From positions 1 through 64,000 of the forward strand of contig PWZT01000017.1 in NCBI GenBank assembly GCA_003567315.1: a stretch of DNA of 64,000 bases, read 5' to 3'. The position numbers and the translations under genes were made by a program. Below the pieces are notes generated by a model. That model did not search any database and was not told the DNA's origin. It saw only the letters and a list, made by a program, of their open reading frames with translations. Shown here in pieces: positions 48,029 through 57,325 of this stretch. This stretch comes from Paracoccaceae bacterium. Its GTDB lineage: Bacteria > Pseudomonadota > Alphaproteobacteria > Rhodobacterales > Rhodobacteraceae. Position 1 is the first letter of the stretch, and each line of letters begins with the position of its first letter.

Positions 48029-49308
48029 TGCTTTGGTTTCACAATGCGCGTTTGATCGACCCGGAACAGGGCGGCGACAAGATCGGCTCGCTTCTGGTTC
48101 GCGACGGGCAGATCATGGAGCACGACGGCCCATGCCCCGAGGCCGCCGAGGCAATCGACTGCCATGGCAAATGCCTCGCGCCTGGCATCGTCGATATGGG
48201 CGTGCAGGTGGGAGAGCCGGGCGCGCAGCACAAGGAGAGCCTGCGCACGGCAGGGCTTGCGGCCGCACGCGGTGGTGTCACGACAATCGTGATGCGCCCA
48301 GATACGGACCCTGCCATCGATACCCCCGAGGTGCTGGAATATGTCACGCGCCGCGCGCAGGCGCGCACGCCGGTGCATATCCGTGCCATGGCCGCGCTGA
48401 CGCGCGGACGCGCAGGCCGCGAGATGGCCGAGATCGGGTTTCTGCTCGATGCGGGTGCGGTGGCCTTCACGGATGGCGACCGGGTGGTGACCGACACCAA
48501 ACTGCTGAGCCGCTGCATGAGCTATGCGCGCGGGCTTGGCGCGCTGATCATAGGGCATCCGCAGGATGCGGGGCTTGCCGCCGGGGCCTGCGCGAGCAGT
48601 GGCAAATTCGCTTCGCTCAAGGGGCTTCCGGCGGTCTCGCCCATGGCCGAGCGTATGGGGCTGGATCGCGATATGGGCCTCGTGGAGATGACGGGGGTGC
48701 GCTACCATGCCGACCAGATCACGACCGCGCGCAGCCTGCCCGCGCTCCAGCGCGCCAAGCGTAACGGGCTCGATGTCACGGCTGGCATCTCGATACATCA
48801 CCTGATGCTAAATGAATTCGATGTCGGCGATTATCGCACCTTCTTCAAATTCACGCCGCCCTTGCGCAGCGAAGATGACCGCCGCGCCATGGTGCAGGCT
48901 GTGGCTGAGGGGGTGATCGATGTGATCTGCTCGATGCACACGCCGCAGGACGAGGAGTCCAAGCGCTTGCCCTTCGAGGAAGCTGCGCCGGGGGCAGTCG
49001 GGCTGGAAACGCTCCTGCCAGCGGCGATGCGGCTTTATCACTCCGAGGGGTTGAGCCTGCCGCAGATATGGCGCGCGCTGGCGTTGAACCCGGCGCAGCG
49101 GCTGGGTCTGCCTGCAGGGCGGTTGAGTTCTGGCGCTCCGGCGGATCTGGTGCTGTTCGACCCGGATGCGCCCTTCATCCTCGACCGGTTCAAGCTGCAA
49201 TCGAAATCCAAGAACACGCCCTTCGATGAGGCACGTATGCAGGGGCGGGTGCTGGCGAGCTATGTCGCAGGCGCTTGCGTGTATGCGCGGGAGCAGGAAG
49301 ATGCCTGA
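48028..49308 (+). CDS. Dihydroorotase homologue lacking the metal site (PyrC')
   Basis: This 426-residue amidohydrolase-fold protein resembles class-I dihydroorotase (LAPGIVDMGV, MRPDTDPAIDTP, HHLMLNEFDVGDYRTFFKFTP). The metal-binding HxH is missing: Gly58 and Gln60 stand in for the histidines, Gly62 for Arg, and Met303 replaces the catalytic aspartate in SMHTPQ. Known pseudomonad PyrC' proteins are inactive partners that stabilise aspartate carbamoyltransferase, which suggests the same role here. It starts one base inside the preceding gene, with GGGAGG upstream, and overlaps plsY by eight bases. An active dihydroorotase must be elsewhere. Confidence 0.85.
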   Translation: MLWFHNARLIDPEQGGDKIGSLLVRDGQIMEHDGPCPEAAEAIDCHGKCLAPGIVDMGVQVGEPGAQHKESLRTAGLAAARGGVTTIVMRPDTDPAIDTPEVLEYVTRRAQARTPVHIRAMAALTRGRAGREMAEIGFLLDAGAVAFTDGDRVVTDTKLLSRCMSYARGLGALIIGHPQDAGLAAGACASSGKFASLKGLPAVSPMAERMGLDRDMGLVEMTGVRYHADQITTARSLPALQRAKRNGLDVTAGISIHHLMLNEFDVGDYRTFFKFTPPLRSEDDRRAMVQAVAEGVIDVICSMHTPQDEESKRLPFEEAAPGAVGLETLLPAAMRLYHSEGLSLPQIWRALALNPAQRLGLPAGRLSSGAPADLVLFDPDAPFILDRFKLQSKSKNTPFDEARMQGRVLASYVAGACVYAREQEDA

Positions 49309-49909
49309 ACTGCTCACCCCGCTCTGGTTGCTCGCGCTGGTGGGGATTGCGGCCTATCTGATCGGCGCGATTCCGTTCGGTATTGTGATGGCACGGCTCA
49401 TGGGGTTGGGCGATCTGCGCAAGATGGGCTCGGGCAATATCGGCGCGACCAATGTCATGCGCACCGGCAACAAGGTCGCGGGCGTTCTGACATTTCTGCT
49501 TGATGCGGGCAAAGGGGCCATTGTGGCGCTCATCGCCTGGGCCAGCTTGGGCGAAGATGCGGCACAGATCGCGGCGCTGATGGCGTTTGTCGGTCATATC
49601 TACCCGGTTTACCTGAAGTTTTTCGGCGGCAAGGGGGTTGCGACCTTCATCGGCACGTCCCTCGCGCTGGCATGGCCGGTCGGTCTGGCTCTCTGTGCGC
49701 TCTGGCTCTTCACGTTCAAGCTGACACGCTATTCCTCGCTCTCGGCCCTTGTCGTAACGGCGCTTAGCCCGCTGCTGGTGCATGTTTTCGGATTTGGGAG
49801 CATGTTTGCGCTGTTTCTGGCCTTCGCGGTAATGGTCTTCTACAAGCACGAAGCCAATATTCGTAGGCTTCTAGCGGGGACCGAGGCGCGTTTCGGGTCT
49901 GGCAAATGA
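49301..49909 (+). CDS. plsY: Glycerol-3-phosphate acyltransferase PlsY
   Basis: This 202-residue integral membrane enzyme transfers acyl from acyl-phosphate to glycerol-3-phosphate in the first step of phospholipid synthesis. The motifs are GSGNIGATNVMRT, then VGHIYPVYLKFFGGKGVAT, and FYKHEANIRRLL near the C-terminus, with five membrane helices. The start overlaps the stop of the preceding gene by eight bases. The gene is the last in the pyrB run and is convergent with the LuxR-type gene. Confidence 0.94.
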   Translation: MPELLTPLWLLALVGIAAYLIGAIPFGIVMARLMGLGDLRKMGSGNIGATNVMRTGNKVAGVLTFLLDAGKGAIVALIAWASLGEDAAQIAALMAFVGHIYPVYLKFFGGKGVATFIGTSLALAWPVGLALCALWLFTFKLTRYSSLSALVVTALSPLLVHVFGFGSMFALFLAFAVMVFYKHEANIRRLLAGTEARFGSGK

Positions 49910-49915
49910 TACCGG

Positions 49916-50827
49916 CTATGCCATGATCAAGGCCCCGGACCAGAGCCGCCGGATCAGGTCTGGCTGACCGCGCAGCCCGGTCTTGGCATAGATCTGCTTC
50001 GAGTAGAACCGCGCAGTCTCGATCGTGATGTTGAGGCGTTGCGCCGCCTCGCGCAACGTGTCGCCCTGCCCGAGCGCGCGCGCCAAGCGCGCCTCCGGCA
50101 GGCTCACACCCAAAGCGCGCGCGATGAGCCTTTCGTCGGGTAGGCTCTGGTTGCTCACGCGCAGGAAACCTGTCCTTGTGTTGTCCGCGTCTCTCTGCAC
50201 AAGAAGCTCCATATTCGGGCCAATCTGGTAAAGCACCTCATCACCTTCCGGGGCATGAAGATCAGCCGCTTCCGGCGCCCCCGCGAGAATGTCACGCGCG
50301 ATCGAATCGCAAGGCATGAGCCGACCGCTTCTGTCCCATTGCACCTGCCCGACCCCCAACCGCCTGAGCAATCGCTCCGACTGCGCCGCGCTCTCGGCAC
50401 CGGCGCGTTGCTGCGCCGCCATGGCGAGCGCGTGGCCCAGATGCGGGGCAAGCGCGGTCAGAGCCGCACTGTCAGCAGCCCTGAAATCGCTGCGGTTTCG
50501 TGCAATTACCAGCCACGCTGCGCTGTCGTGTTCGCGTATGCCGATTGCGCGCTGATCGGCTGCATCGGGAAGTTCATTCGGGACAACCTGCCGCTCTATC
50601 AGCTCCTCGCCTGTATAGACGCGCCCCAGACGCAGCCCCGCAAGCGCCTGCGGCATACCATGCGCGCAGGGACCATCCAGCGACCAACTCCCCTGCGGCG
50701 AATGCAGCCATGCCGCATCTGCGCGCAGATACTCGCAGAATGCCGCCAGCATTGGGGGCCAGTTGCCCCCGCACGCCCCGGCGGTGGCAATCGCCAGCAA
50801 AATGGTCGAATCCTGTGCTGTTATCAT
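49916..50827 (-). CDS. LuxR-type helix-turn-helix transcriptional regulator
   Basis: This 303-residue protein ends in a LuxR/FixJ-like DNA-binding domain (residues about 235-300, with GDTLREAAQRLNITIETARF and YSKQIYAKTGLRGQPDLIRR). The N-terminal part (residues about 1-220) resembles a GAF/PAS-like sensor, not the usual autoinducer-binding domain. No receiver is present. It is divergent from cysD, and an 18-base dyad lies just ahead of its start codon, so it may control itself and sulfate assimilation. The signal is unknown. Confidence 0.82.
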   Translation of the reverse strand: MITAQDSTILLAIATAGACGGNWPPMLAAFCEYLRADAAWLHSPQGSWSLDGPCAHGMPQALAGLRLGRVYTGEELIERQVVPNELPDAADQRAIGIREHDSAAWLVIARNRSDFRAADSAALTALAPHLGHALAMAAQQRAGAESAAQSERLLRRLGVGQVQWDRSGRLMPCDSIARDILAGAPEAADLHAPEGDEVLYQIGPNMELLVQRDADNTRTGFLRVSNQSLPDERLIARALGVSLPEARLARALGQGDTLREAAQRLNITIETARFYSKQIYAKTGLRGQPDLIRRLWSGALIMA

Positions 50828-50840
50828 CGCTTGAGCCTAT

Positions 50841-50858
50841 ACCTCCCATTTGGGGGGT
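50841..50858. promoter_or_regulatory. 18-base dyad upstream of the LuxR-type gene and cysD
   Basis: ACCTCCC (50841-50847), ATTT, GGGGGGT (50852-50858) form a 7-base-pair dyad with a single T/G pair. It lies 13 bases before the regulator's start codon (minus strand) and 62 bases before cysD. Its length and ACCT...GGT ends resemble LuxR-family boxes. Confidence 0.5.
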
Positions 50859-50919
50859 GCATGCCTTCTAGCGTTTCTTTATCGCGTCGCCAAATGATTT
50901 CAGACGGAGCTACGCGATA

Positions 50920-51822
50920 ATGTCCATCATGACCCTGACCCATTTGCAGCGGCTGGAGGCCGAGGCGATCCATATCATGCGCGAGGTCGCCTCCGAGGCC
51001 GAAAAGCCGGTGATGCTCTATTCGGTCGGCAAGGACAGCGCCGTGATGTTGCATCTGGCAAAAAAGGCGTTCTACCCCTCACCGCCGCCTTTCCCGTTGC
51101 TCCATGTCGATACCACATGGAAATTCCGCGACATGTATGCCCTGCGCGACCAGGCCGCGCGCAAGGCCGGCATGCAATTGATCGTGCATCAGAACCCCGA
51201 AGCGCTGCGCGCAGGGATCAATCCGTTCGATCATGGAAGTCTGCACACGGATATGTGGAAAACCGAAGGGCTGAAACAGGCGCTCGACCTGCACGGTTTC
51301 GATGCAGCCTTCGGCGGTGCACGCCGCGATGAAGAGAAGAGCCGCGCCAAGGAGCGTATCTTCAGCTTTCGCACCGCGAGCCATCGCTGGGATCCGAAAA
51401 ACCAGCGCCCGGAGCTTTGGCGCACCTATAATGCGCGCAAGAACAAGGGCGAGTCGATGCGCGTCTTCCCGCTTTCGAACTGGACGGAGCTGGATATCTG
51501 GCAATACATCCATCTCGAAAACATCGACATCGTACCGCTTTACTACGCTGCCGAGCGCCCGACCGTGAAGCGCGACGGGCTGCTCCTGATGGTCGATGAC
51601 GACCGCTTCCCGCTCAATGGCGAGGAGCCGGTGATGCGCTCGGTCCGGTTCCGCACGCTGGGATGCTACCCGCTGACAGGCGCGGTGGAGAGCCGCGCAC
51701 AGACCCTGCCCGAGATCATTCAGGAGATGCTGCTGACCACCACTTCCGAGCGTCAGGGCCGGGCGATCGACCATGATCAGGCCGCGTCGATGGAGAAAAA
51801 GAAGCAAGAGGGCTATTTCTGA
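50920..51822 (+). CDS. cysD: Sulfate adenylyltransferase subunit 2
   Basis: This 300-residue subunit makes APS from sulfate and ATP with CysN. The PP-loop motif is [14 protein letters not shown], and [17 protein letters not shown] and [15 protein letters not shown] are family signatures. It overlaps the following gene by one base, and the two form a complete sulfate-activation operon. GGAG lies ten bases before the ATG at 50920. Confidence 0.95.
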   Translation: MSIMTLTHLQRLEAEAIHIMREVASEAEKPVMLYSVGKDSAVMLHLAKKAFYPSPPPFPLLHVDTTWKFRDMYALRDQAARKAGMQLIVHQNPEALRAGINPFDHGSLHTDMWKTEGLKQALDLHGFDAAFGGARRDEEKSRAKERIFSFRTASHRWDPKNQRPELWRTYNARKNKGESMRVFPLSNWTELDIWQYIHLENIDIVPLYYAAERPTVKRDGLLLMVDDDRFPLNGEEPVMRSVRFRTLGCYPLTGAVESRAQTLPEIIQEMLLTTTSERQGRAIDHDQAASMEKKKQEGYF

Positions 51823-53720
51823 TGAACGAGATTTACAAGACCGACGCGCTGATCGCCGAAGATATCGACACCTATCTGGAGACCCATCAGCACAAGACCA
51901 TGCTGCGTTTCATCACCTGCGGCTCGGTCGATGATGGCAAATCCACGCTGATCGGGCGGTTGCTCTATGACAGCAAGATGATCTTCGAAGACCAGCTCGC
52001 CTCGTTGGAGGCCGACTCGCGCCGTGTTGGCACCCAAGGCGAAGCCATCGATTTCGCGCTGCTGGTCGATGGTCTGGCGGCCGAGCGCGAGCAGGGCATC
52101 ACCATCGACGTGGCCTATCGCTTCTTCGCCACGGAAAAGCGCAAGTTCATCGTGGCCGACACGCCGGGGCATGAGCAATATACCCGCAACATGGTCACCG
52201 GCGCCTCGACCGCCGATCTTGCCGTGATCCTGATCGATGCGCGCAAGGGCGTGCTGACGCAAACGAAACGCCACAGCTATCTGGCGCATCTCATCGGCAT
52301 CCGCCATCTGGTGCTGGCCGTGAACAAGATGGATCTGGTGGATTACGACAAGGCCGTGTTCGACAAGATCGTGGCGGATTACCGCGCCTTCGCCGAAAGC
52401 ATCGGCATCGTGGATTTCACGCCCATCCCGATTTCCGGGCTGGCAGGCGACAACATCACCACCCGCAGCGTCGCGACGCCGTGGTATGACGGACCAGTAC
52501 TGCTTGAGCATCTGGAGACAGTCGAGTTGGACCAGACTGCCGATCAGCTCAAACCCTTCCGGATGCAGGTGCAATGGGTCAACCGCCCCAATCTCGATTT
52601 TCGTGGCTTTTCGGGCACGGTTGCCTCGGGGCAGATCCGCATGGGCGATGAAATCCGCGTACTGCCCTCGGGCAAGACCTCGACCATTTCGCGGATCGTC
52701 ACAATGGATGGCGATCTCGAGGTCGCAGTCGCGGGGCAGGCCGTGACGCTGTGTTTTGCTGACGAGATCGACTGCTCGCGCGGGCAGATCATCACCGCGG
52801 CGAAAAGCCCGGTGGAGGTGGCCGACCAGTTCGAGGCCACTGTGATCTGGATGGATGAGGAAGAGCTGGTCCCGGGCCGCGCCTATTGGCTGAAGATCGG
52901 GCCGCAGACCGTGACGGCGAGCGTCGCGCATCCCAAATATCAGGTCAATGTCAACACGATGGAACATCTGGCCGCCAAGACGCTGGATCTCAACGCCATC
53001 GGTGTGGCCAATATCACGACCGATCGCGACATTCCTTTCGCCCCCTATGACGAAAGCCGCGATCTGGGCGGGTTCATCCTGATCGACAAGATGACCAATC
53101 GCACGGTCGGCGCAGGGCTCATTCATTTCGCGCTGCGGCGCGCGCAGAACATCCATTGGCAGGCGACCGACATCTCGCGCGACCATCACGCGGGTATGAA
53201 GAACCAGAAGCCGATGGTGCTGTGGATGACCGGGCTCTCGGGCTCGGGCAAATCGACCATCGCCAATATCGTCGAGAAGAAACTTGCGCGGATGAACCGC
53301 CACACTTTCCTTCTCGATGGTGACAATGTGCGCCATGGGCTGAACAAGGATCTGGGCTTCACCGATGCCGACCGTGTCGAGAACATCCGCCGCGTGGGCG
53401 AGGTCGCGAAGCTGATGACCGATGCCGGGCTGATCGTGATCACGGCCTTCATCTCGCCCTTCCGCTCTGAACGCGAGATGGTGCGCTCGATGCTGCCGCC
53501 GGGTGAGTTCATCGAGATCTTCATCGACACGCCGCTGGACGAGGCTGAAAAACGCGACGTCAAAGGACTTTATGCGAAGGCACGCGCGGGCGAGTTGAAG
53601 AATTTCACCGGGATCGATTCGCCTTACGAGGCTCCTGAGACACCGCATATCCGCATCGACACGACGCAGATGACAGCCGAAGAAGCGGCCGATCTGATCA
53701 TCGAAAAACTGATCCCCTGA
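51822..53720 (+). CDS. cysN: Bifunctional sulfate adenylyltransferase subunit 1 / adenylylsulfate kinase (CysNC fusion)
   Basis: This 632-residue fusion has an N-terminal CysN GTPase (residues about 20-440; GSVDDGKST at 34-42, [17 protein letters not shown]) and a C-terminal APS kinase (CysC; Walker [10 protein letters not shown] at 471-479, then [13 protein letters not shown]). It would make PAPS from sulfate with CysD. The APS kinase points to use of PAPS in sulfate assimilation or in sulfation; a PAPS reductase is not in the window. A hairpin lies nine bases after the stop. Confidence 0.95.
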   Translation: MNEIYKTDALIAEDIDTYLETHQHKTMLRFITCGSVDDGKSTLIGRLLYDSKMIFEDQLASLEADSRRVGTQGEAIDFALLVDGLAAEREQGITIDVAYRFFATEKRKFIVADTPGHEQYTRNMVTGASTADLAVILIDARKGVLTQTKRHSYLAHLIGIRHLVLAVNKMDLVDYDKAVFDKIVADYRAFAESIGIVDFTPIPISGLAGDNITTRSVATPWYDGPVLLEHLETVELDQTADQLKPFRMQVQWVNRPNLDFRGFSGTVASGQIRMGDEIRVLPSGKTSTISRIVTMDGDLEVAVAGQAVTLCFADEIDCSRGQIITAAKSPVEVADQFEATVIWMDEEELVPGRAYWLKIGPQTVTASVAHPKYQVNVNTMEHLAAKTLDLNAIGVANITTDRDIPFAPYDESRDLGGFILIDKMTNRTVGAGLIHFALRRAQNIHWQATDISRDHHAGMKNQKPMVLWMTGLSGSGKSTIANIVEKKLARMNRHTFLLDGDNVRHGLNKDLGFTDADRVENIRRVGEVAKLMTDAGLIVITAFISPFRSEREMVRSMLPPGEFIEIFIDTPLDEAEKRDVKGLYAKARAGELKNFTGIDSPYEAPETPHIRIDTTQMTAEEAADLIIEKLIP

Positions 53721-53728
53721 GCCGATTT

Positions 53729-53754
53729 CTGCGCCCGCTCTGTGGCGGGTGCAG
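53729..53754 (+). terminator. Hairpin after cysNC
   Basis: CTGCGCCCGC (53729-53738) pairs with GCGGGTGCAG (53745-53754), one G-T wobble, with a 6-base loop, starting nine bases after the cysNC stop. It lacks a following T-tract, so it could be a weak terminator or a transcript-stabilising structure. Confidence 0.45.
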
Positions 53755-53880
53755 ATCACGCCCGGCCCGGAGACAAATTTGCGCGAGCGCAAAGACATCG
53801 GAGTCCGCGCCTGAAATACTGCCCCCGATGCGCGGCCATTCGGTCATGCGCTGGTTCATCATGGCCAAAGGGGGCGAAAC

Positions 53881-54633
53881 ATGTTCGATTTCACGGGAAA
53901 GACCGCCATTGTCACAGGGGCTGCCTCCGGGATTGGTGAGGCGATCGCGCTGGAACTGGCTGTCAGCGGGGCCTTTGTCGTGGTCTCTGACCTGAGCGCG
54001 GAGGCATGCGCCGGGCCCGTGGCCACGATCCTCGACCGCGGGGGCAAGGCTGCGGCCTTCGCGGCCGATGTTGCCAAGCCCGAGGATATGAAAGCGCTCG
54101 TGGAGTTTGCCGAGGCTGAAACGGGGGCGCTGCATCTGGCGGTGAACAATGCCGGGATCGGGGGCGCGCAGGCCCCGACCGGGGAATACCCGCTCGAGGC
54201 ATGGCAGCAGGTGATCAATGTCAATCTGAACGGTGTTTTCTACGGGCTGCGCTATCAGATCCCTGCGATGGAGCGCGCTGGCGGGGGCGCAATCGTCAAT
54301 ATGGCGTCGATCCTTGGTTCGGTGGGCTTTGCGAACTCTTCGGCCTATGTGGCCAGCAAACATGCGCTGCTGGGGCTGACCAAGACCGCCGCGATGGAAT
54401 ATGCGCAGAAAGGCATCCGCATCAATTCGGTGGGGCCCGCCTTTATCCAGACGCCGCTTCTGACCGATAATCTCAGCCAGGAAATGCTCGACGGGCTCGC
54501 CGGTCTGCACCCGATGGGCCGCATCGGGACTTCGACGGAAGTCTCGGGGCTCACCTGTTTCCTGCTCTCGGATCGTGCAAGTTTCATCACGGGCAGTTAC
54601 CATCTGGTCGATGGCGCTTATACTGCGCAATGA
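53881..54633 (+). CDS. Short-chain dehydrogenase/reductase
   Basis: This 250-residue classical SDR binds NAD(P) through VTGAASGIG (residues 11-19) and NNAG (89-92). The catalytic set is Ser143, Tyr156 and Lys160 (SAYVASK). The AAGGGGG site seven bases upstream supports the start. It precedes the P-type ATPase gene by 23 bases, so the two could be co-transcribed. Substrate unknown. Confidence 0.92.
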   Translation: MFDFTGKTAIVTGAASGIGEAIALELAVSGAFVVVSDLSAEACAGPVATILDRGGKAAAFAADVAKPEDMKALVEFAEAETGALHLAVNNAGIGGAQAPTGEYPLEAWQQVINVNLNGVFYGLRYQIPAMERAGGGAIVNMASILGSVGFANSSAYVASKHALLGLTKTAAMEYAQKGIRINSVGPAFIQTPLLTDNLSQEMLDGLAGLHPMGRIGTSTEVSGLTCFLLSDRASFITGSYHLVDGAYTAQ

Positions 54634-54656
54634 GTTGATAAAACGGATCTGATGCG

Positions 54657-57287
54657 ATGAACGAGAAATTTGCCCCCTGGGCCGAGGAAACGGCGCAGGT
54701 GTTCGAGCATGTGGACAGCGACAAGGACGGGCTTTCGGCCGATGAAGCGGCGCGGCGGCTTGAGGAGCATGGCCCCAACCGCCTACCCGAAGCCGCCCGG
54801 CGCGGACCCTTCATGCGCTTTCTGGTGCAGTTCCACAATGTTCTGATCTATGTGCTGCTGGCGGCTGCGCTCATCAAGGCGCTGATGGGGCACTGGATCG
54901 ATACCAGCGTGATCCTTGCCGTGGTGGTGCTGAATGCGATCATCGGCTTCGTGCAGGAAGGCCGCGCCGAGGCCGCCATGGAGGCGATCCGCGACATGTT
55001 GGCACCGCGCGCGACTGTGTTGCGCGATGGGCGGCGGGCCACTGTGGATGGTGCCGATCTCGTGCCCGGCGATGTGGTGCTGCTGGAGGCAGGTGACAAG
55101 GTGCCCGCCGATCTGCGTCTGATCCGAGCGCGCGGGCTAGCCGCGCAGGAAGCGATACTGACGGGCGAATCCGTGCCGGTCGAGAAAAGCAGTGACCCGG
55201 TCAAGCGCGAGGCCGATCTGGGGGATCGCGGCTCGATGATGTGGTCGGGCACATTGGTCACGCAAGGGGCAGGGCGCGGGCTGGTCGTGGCGACCGGGGC
55301 GGGCACCGAGATCGGGCGCATCGGTGGGATGCTCGCAGGGGTCGAGCAACTGACCACGCCGCTGGTCGCGCAAATGGATCGTTTCGCGCGCTGGCTGAGC
55401 CTCTTCATCCTGACAGCGGCGGGGCTTCTTTTCGCATTCGGCTTCTTTGTCCGGGGCTATCCGGTGGACGAGATCTTCATGGCGGTGGTCGCGGTCGCGG
55501 TCTCGTCCATCCCCGAGGGCCTGCCCGCGGTGCTGACGATCACGCTGGCGCTGGGCGTGCAGGCCATGGCGCGGCGCAATGCCATCGTGCGCCGCCTGCC
55601 CGCCATCGAGACTGTCGGCGCGGTCTCGGTCATCTGCACCGACAAGACCGGCACGCTGACCCGCAATGAGATGATCGTTGCCATGGCCGAGGTGCCCGAG
55701 GGAAGGCTGGACATCGAGGGCGAGAGCTATGCGCCCGAAGGCAAGATCGAAGGTGACGCGGATGCGGGCACGCTCGCGCTGGCCGCTGCGCTGTGCAATG
55801 ACGCCGATCTGGCGCAGCGCGATGGCGAATGGCATGTCGAGGGGGACCCGATGGAGGGGGCGCTGCTGGCCTTCGCAGGCAAGGCGCTGGAGGATGACCC
55901 GCGCGAGGCATGGACGCGTGAGGATGCAATTCCCTTTGACAGCCGCCATCGCTACATGGCCACGCTCAGCAAATCGGAAGGCAAGCATCTGGTTCATGTA
56001 AAAGGCGCGCCGGAGCGTGTGCTGGCGATGTGTGACAAATTGCCTGACGGCGCGCCCTTCAAGGAAAAGGATTGGCACGCCCGCGCCGACAAGATGGCCG
56101 CTGAGGGCACGCGGGTGCTGGCTCTGGCCGTGATGGAGGCCGATACACTCGATGAAAAGGCCATTGACGGGGGGCTGACCTTTCTGGGGCTTGTGGGTCT
56201 GATCGATCCGCCCCGCCCCGAAGCGATCGAGGCTGTCGCCGAATGCCGCGCCGCCGGGATCGGGGTGAAGATGATCACGGGCGATCATGCTGGAACCGCA
56301 CGTGCCATCGCAAAGCAGGTAGGGCTCGAGCACACTGACAAGGTGCTAACGGGCGCGGAACTCGAAGCCATGGACGATGCGCGTCTTGCGCAAACTGTGC
56401 GCGATGTCGATGTATTTGCCCGCACCACGCCCGAGCACAAGCTCCGCCTTGTGACCGCGCTGCAAAGTCATGATCTGGTGGTCGCGATGACAGGGGACGG
56501 GGTGAATGACGCCCCTGCACTCAAACGCGCTGATATCGGCATCGCGATGGGCCAGAAGGGCTCAGAGGCCTCGAAAGAAGCCTCCGATCTGGTGCTGGCG
56601 GATGACAATTTCGCCTCCATCGCCGCCGCCGTGCGCGAGGGGCGCACGGTGTTCGATAATATCCGCAAGGTGATAAGCTGGACATTGCCGACCAATGCGG
56701 GCGAATCCTCGGCCATCATCATCGCGATCATGATCGGCGTGGCGCTGCCGATCACGGCGCTGCAGGTGCTCTGGGTCAACATGATCACGTCGGTCACGCT
56801 TGGCATCGCACTGGCATTCGAGCCCACCGAGAAAGCCACGATGGAACGCCCGCCCCGCGAGCGCAAGGCGCCGCTCCTTTCGGGTGCGCTGCTCTGGCAT
56901 GTCGTGCTGGTGGGGGCGCTCTATGCCTCTGCGATGTTCGGGATTTTCACTTGGGGGATCGGGCGCGATTACAGCATCGAGCATGCCCAGACACTCGCGA
57001 TGAATACGTTGGTCGTGCTGAAGATTTTCTACCTCTTCTATATCCGCAACCTGCATGGTACATCGCTGACCCTTGATGCGCTGCGCGCCACCCGCGCGGT
57101 CTGGATCACGCTGACTGTGGCGCTCTCGGCGCAGCTTTTCATGACCTACACGCCCTTCATGCAGATCGCTTTCGGCACGCAGCCGCTCTATGCGCTGGAT
57201 ATGATGGTGATCCTCGGGATGGGCGCCGTGTTCTTCGTGCTGATCGAGACCGAGCGCCAGATACGCATGGCCGTGGCGCAGACATAG
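54657..57287 (+). CDS. P2-type cation-transporting ATPase
   Basis: This 876-residue ion pump has the phosphorylation motif DKTGTLTRNE (Asp329), TGES dephosphorylation loop near residue 170, PEGLPAVLT in TM4 (Glu287), and TGDGVNDAPAL near the hinge. It belongs to the P2 group (SERCA/PMR1-like). In TM6 the usual NLVTD is NMITS from Asn708, so the conserved aspartate of calcium pumps is replaced. The transported ion therefore cannot be assigned. Ten membrane segments and an N-terminal cation-ATPase domain are present. Confidence 0.9.
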   Translation: MNEKFAPWAEETAQVFEHVDSDKDGLSADEAARRLEEHGPNRLPEAARRGPFMRFLVQFHNVLIYVLLAAALIKALMGHWIDTSVILAVVVLNAIIGFVQEGRAEAAMEAIRDMLAPRATVLRDGRRATVDGADLVPGDVVLLEAGDKVPADLRLIRARGLAAQEAILTGESVPVEKSSDPVKREADLGDRGSMMWSGTLVTQGAGRGLVVATGAGTEIGRIGGMLAGVEQLTTPLVAQMDRFARWLSLFILTAAGLLFAFGFFVRGYPVDEIFMAVVAVAVSSIPEGLPAVLTITLALGVQAMARRNAIVRRLPAIETVGAVSVICTDKTGTLTRNEMIVAMAEVPEGRLDIEGESYAPEGKIEGDADAGTLALAAALCNDADLAQRDGEWHVEGDPMEGALLAFAGKALEDDPREAWTREDAIPFDSRHRYMATLSKSEGKHLVHVKGAPERVLAMCDKLPDGAPFKEKDWHARADKMAAEGTRVLALAVMEADTLDEKAIDGGLTFLGLVGLIDPPRPEAIEAVAECRAAGIGVKMITGDHAGTARAIAKQVGLEHTDKVLTGAELEAMDDARLAQTVRDVDVFARTTPEHKLRLVTALQSHDLVVAMTGDGVNDAPALKRADIGIAMGQKGSEASKEASDLVLADDNFASIAAAVREGRTVFDNIRKVISWTLPTNAGESSAIIIAIMIGVALPITALQVLWVNMITSVTLGIALAFEPTEKATMERPPRERKAPLLSGALLWHVVLVGALYASAMFGIFTWGIGRDYSIEHAQTLAMNTLVVLKIFYLFYIRNLHGTSLTLDALRATRAVWITLTVALSAQLFMTYTPFMQIAFGTQPLYALDMMVILGMGAVFFVLIETERQIRMAVAQT

Positions 57288-57294
57288 GCGACTC

Positions 57295-57325
57295 GGCTCA
57301 GGCAGGCGGAATGCCCGCCTGAGCC
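57295..57325. terminator. Hairpin at convergent P-type ATPase and LytTR genes
   Basis: GGCTCAGGC (57295-57303) and GCCTGAGCC (57317-57325) make a perfect 9-base-pair stem with possible inner pairing (GGC/GCC). It starts eight bases after the ATPase stop and overlaps the LytTR stop, so it can serve both strands. It lacks a T-run. Confidence 0.5.
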
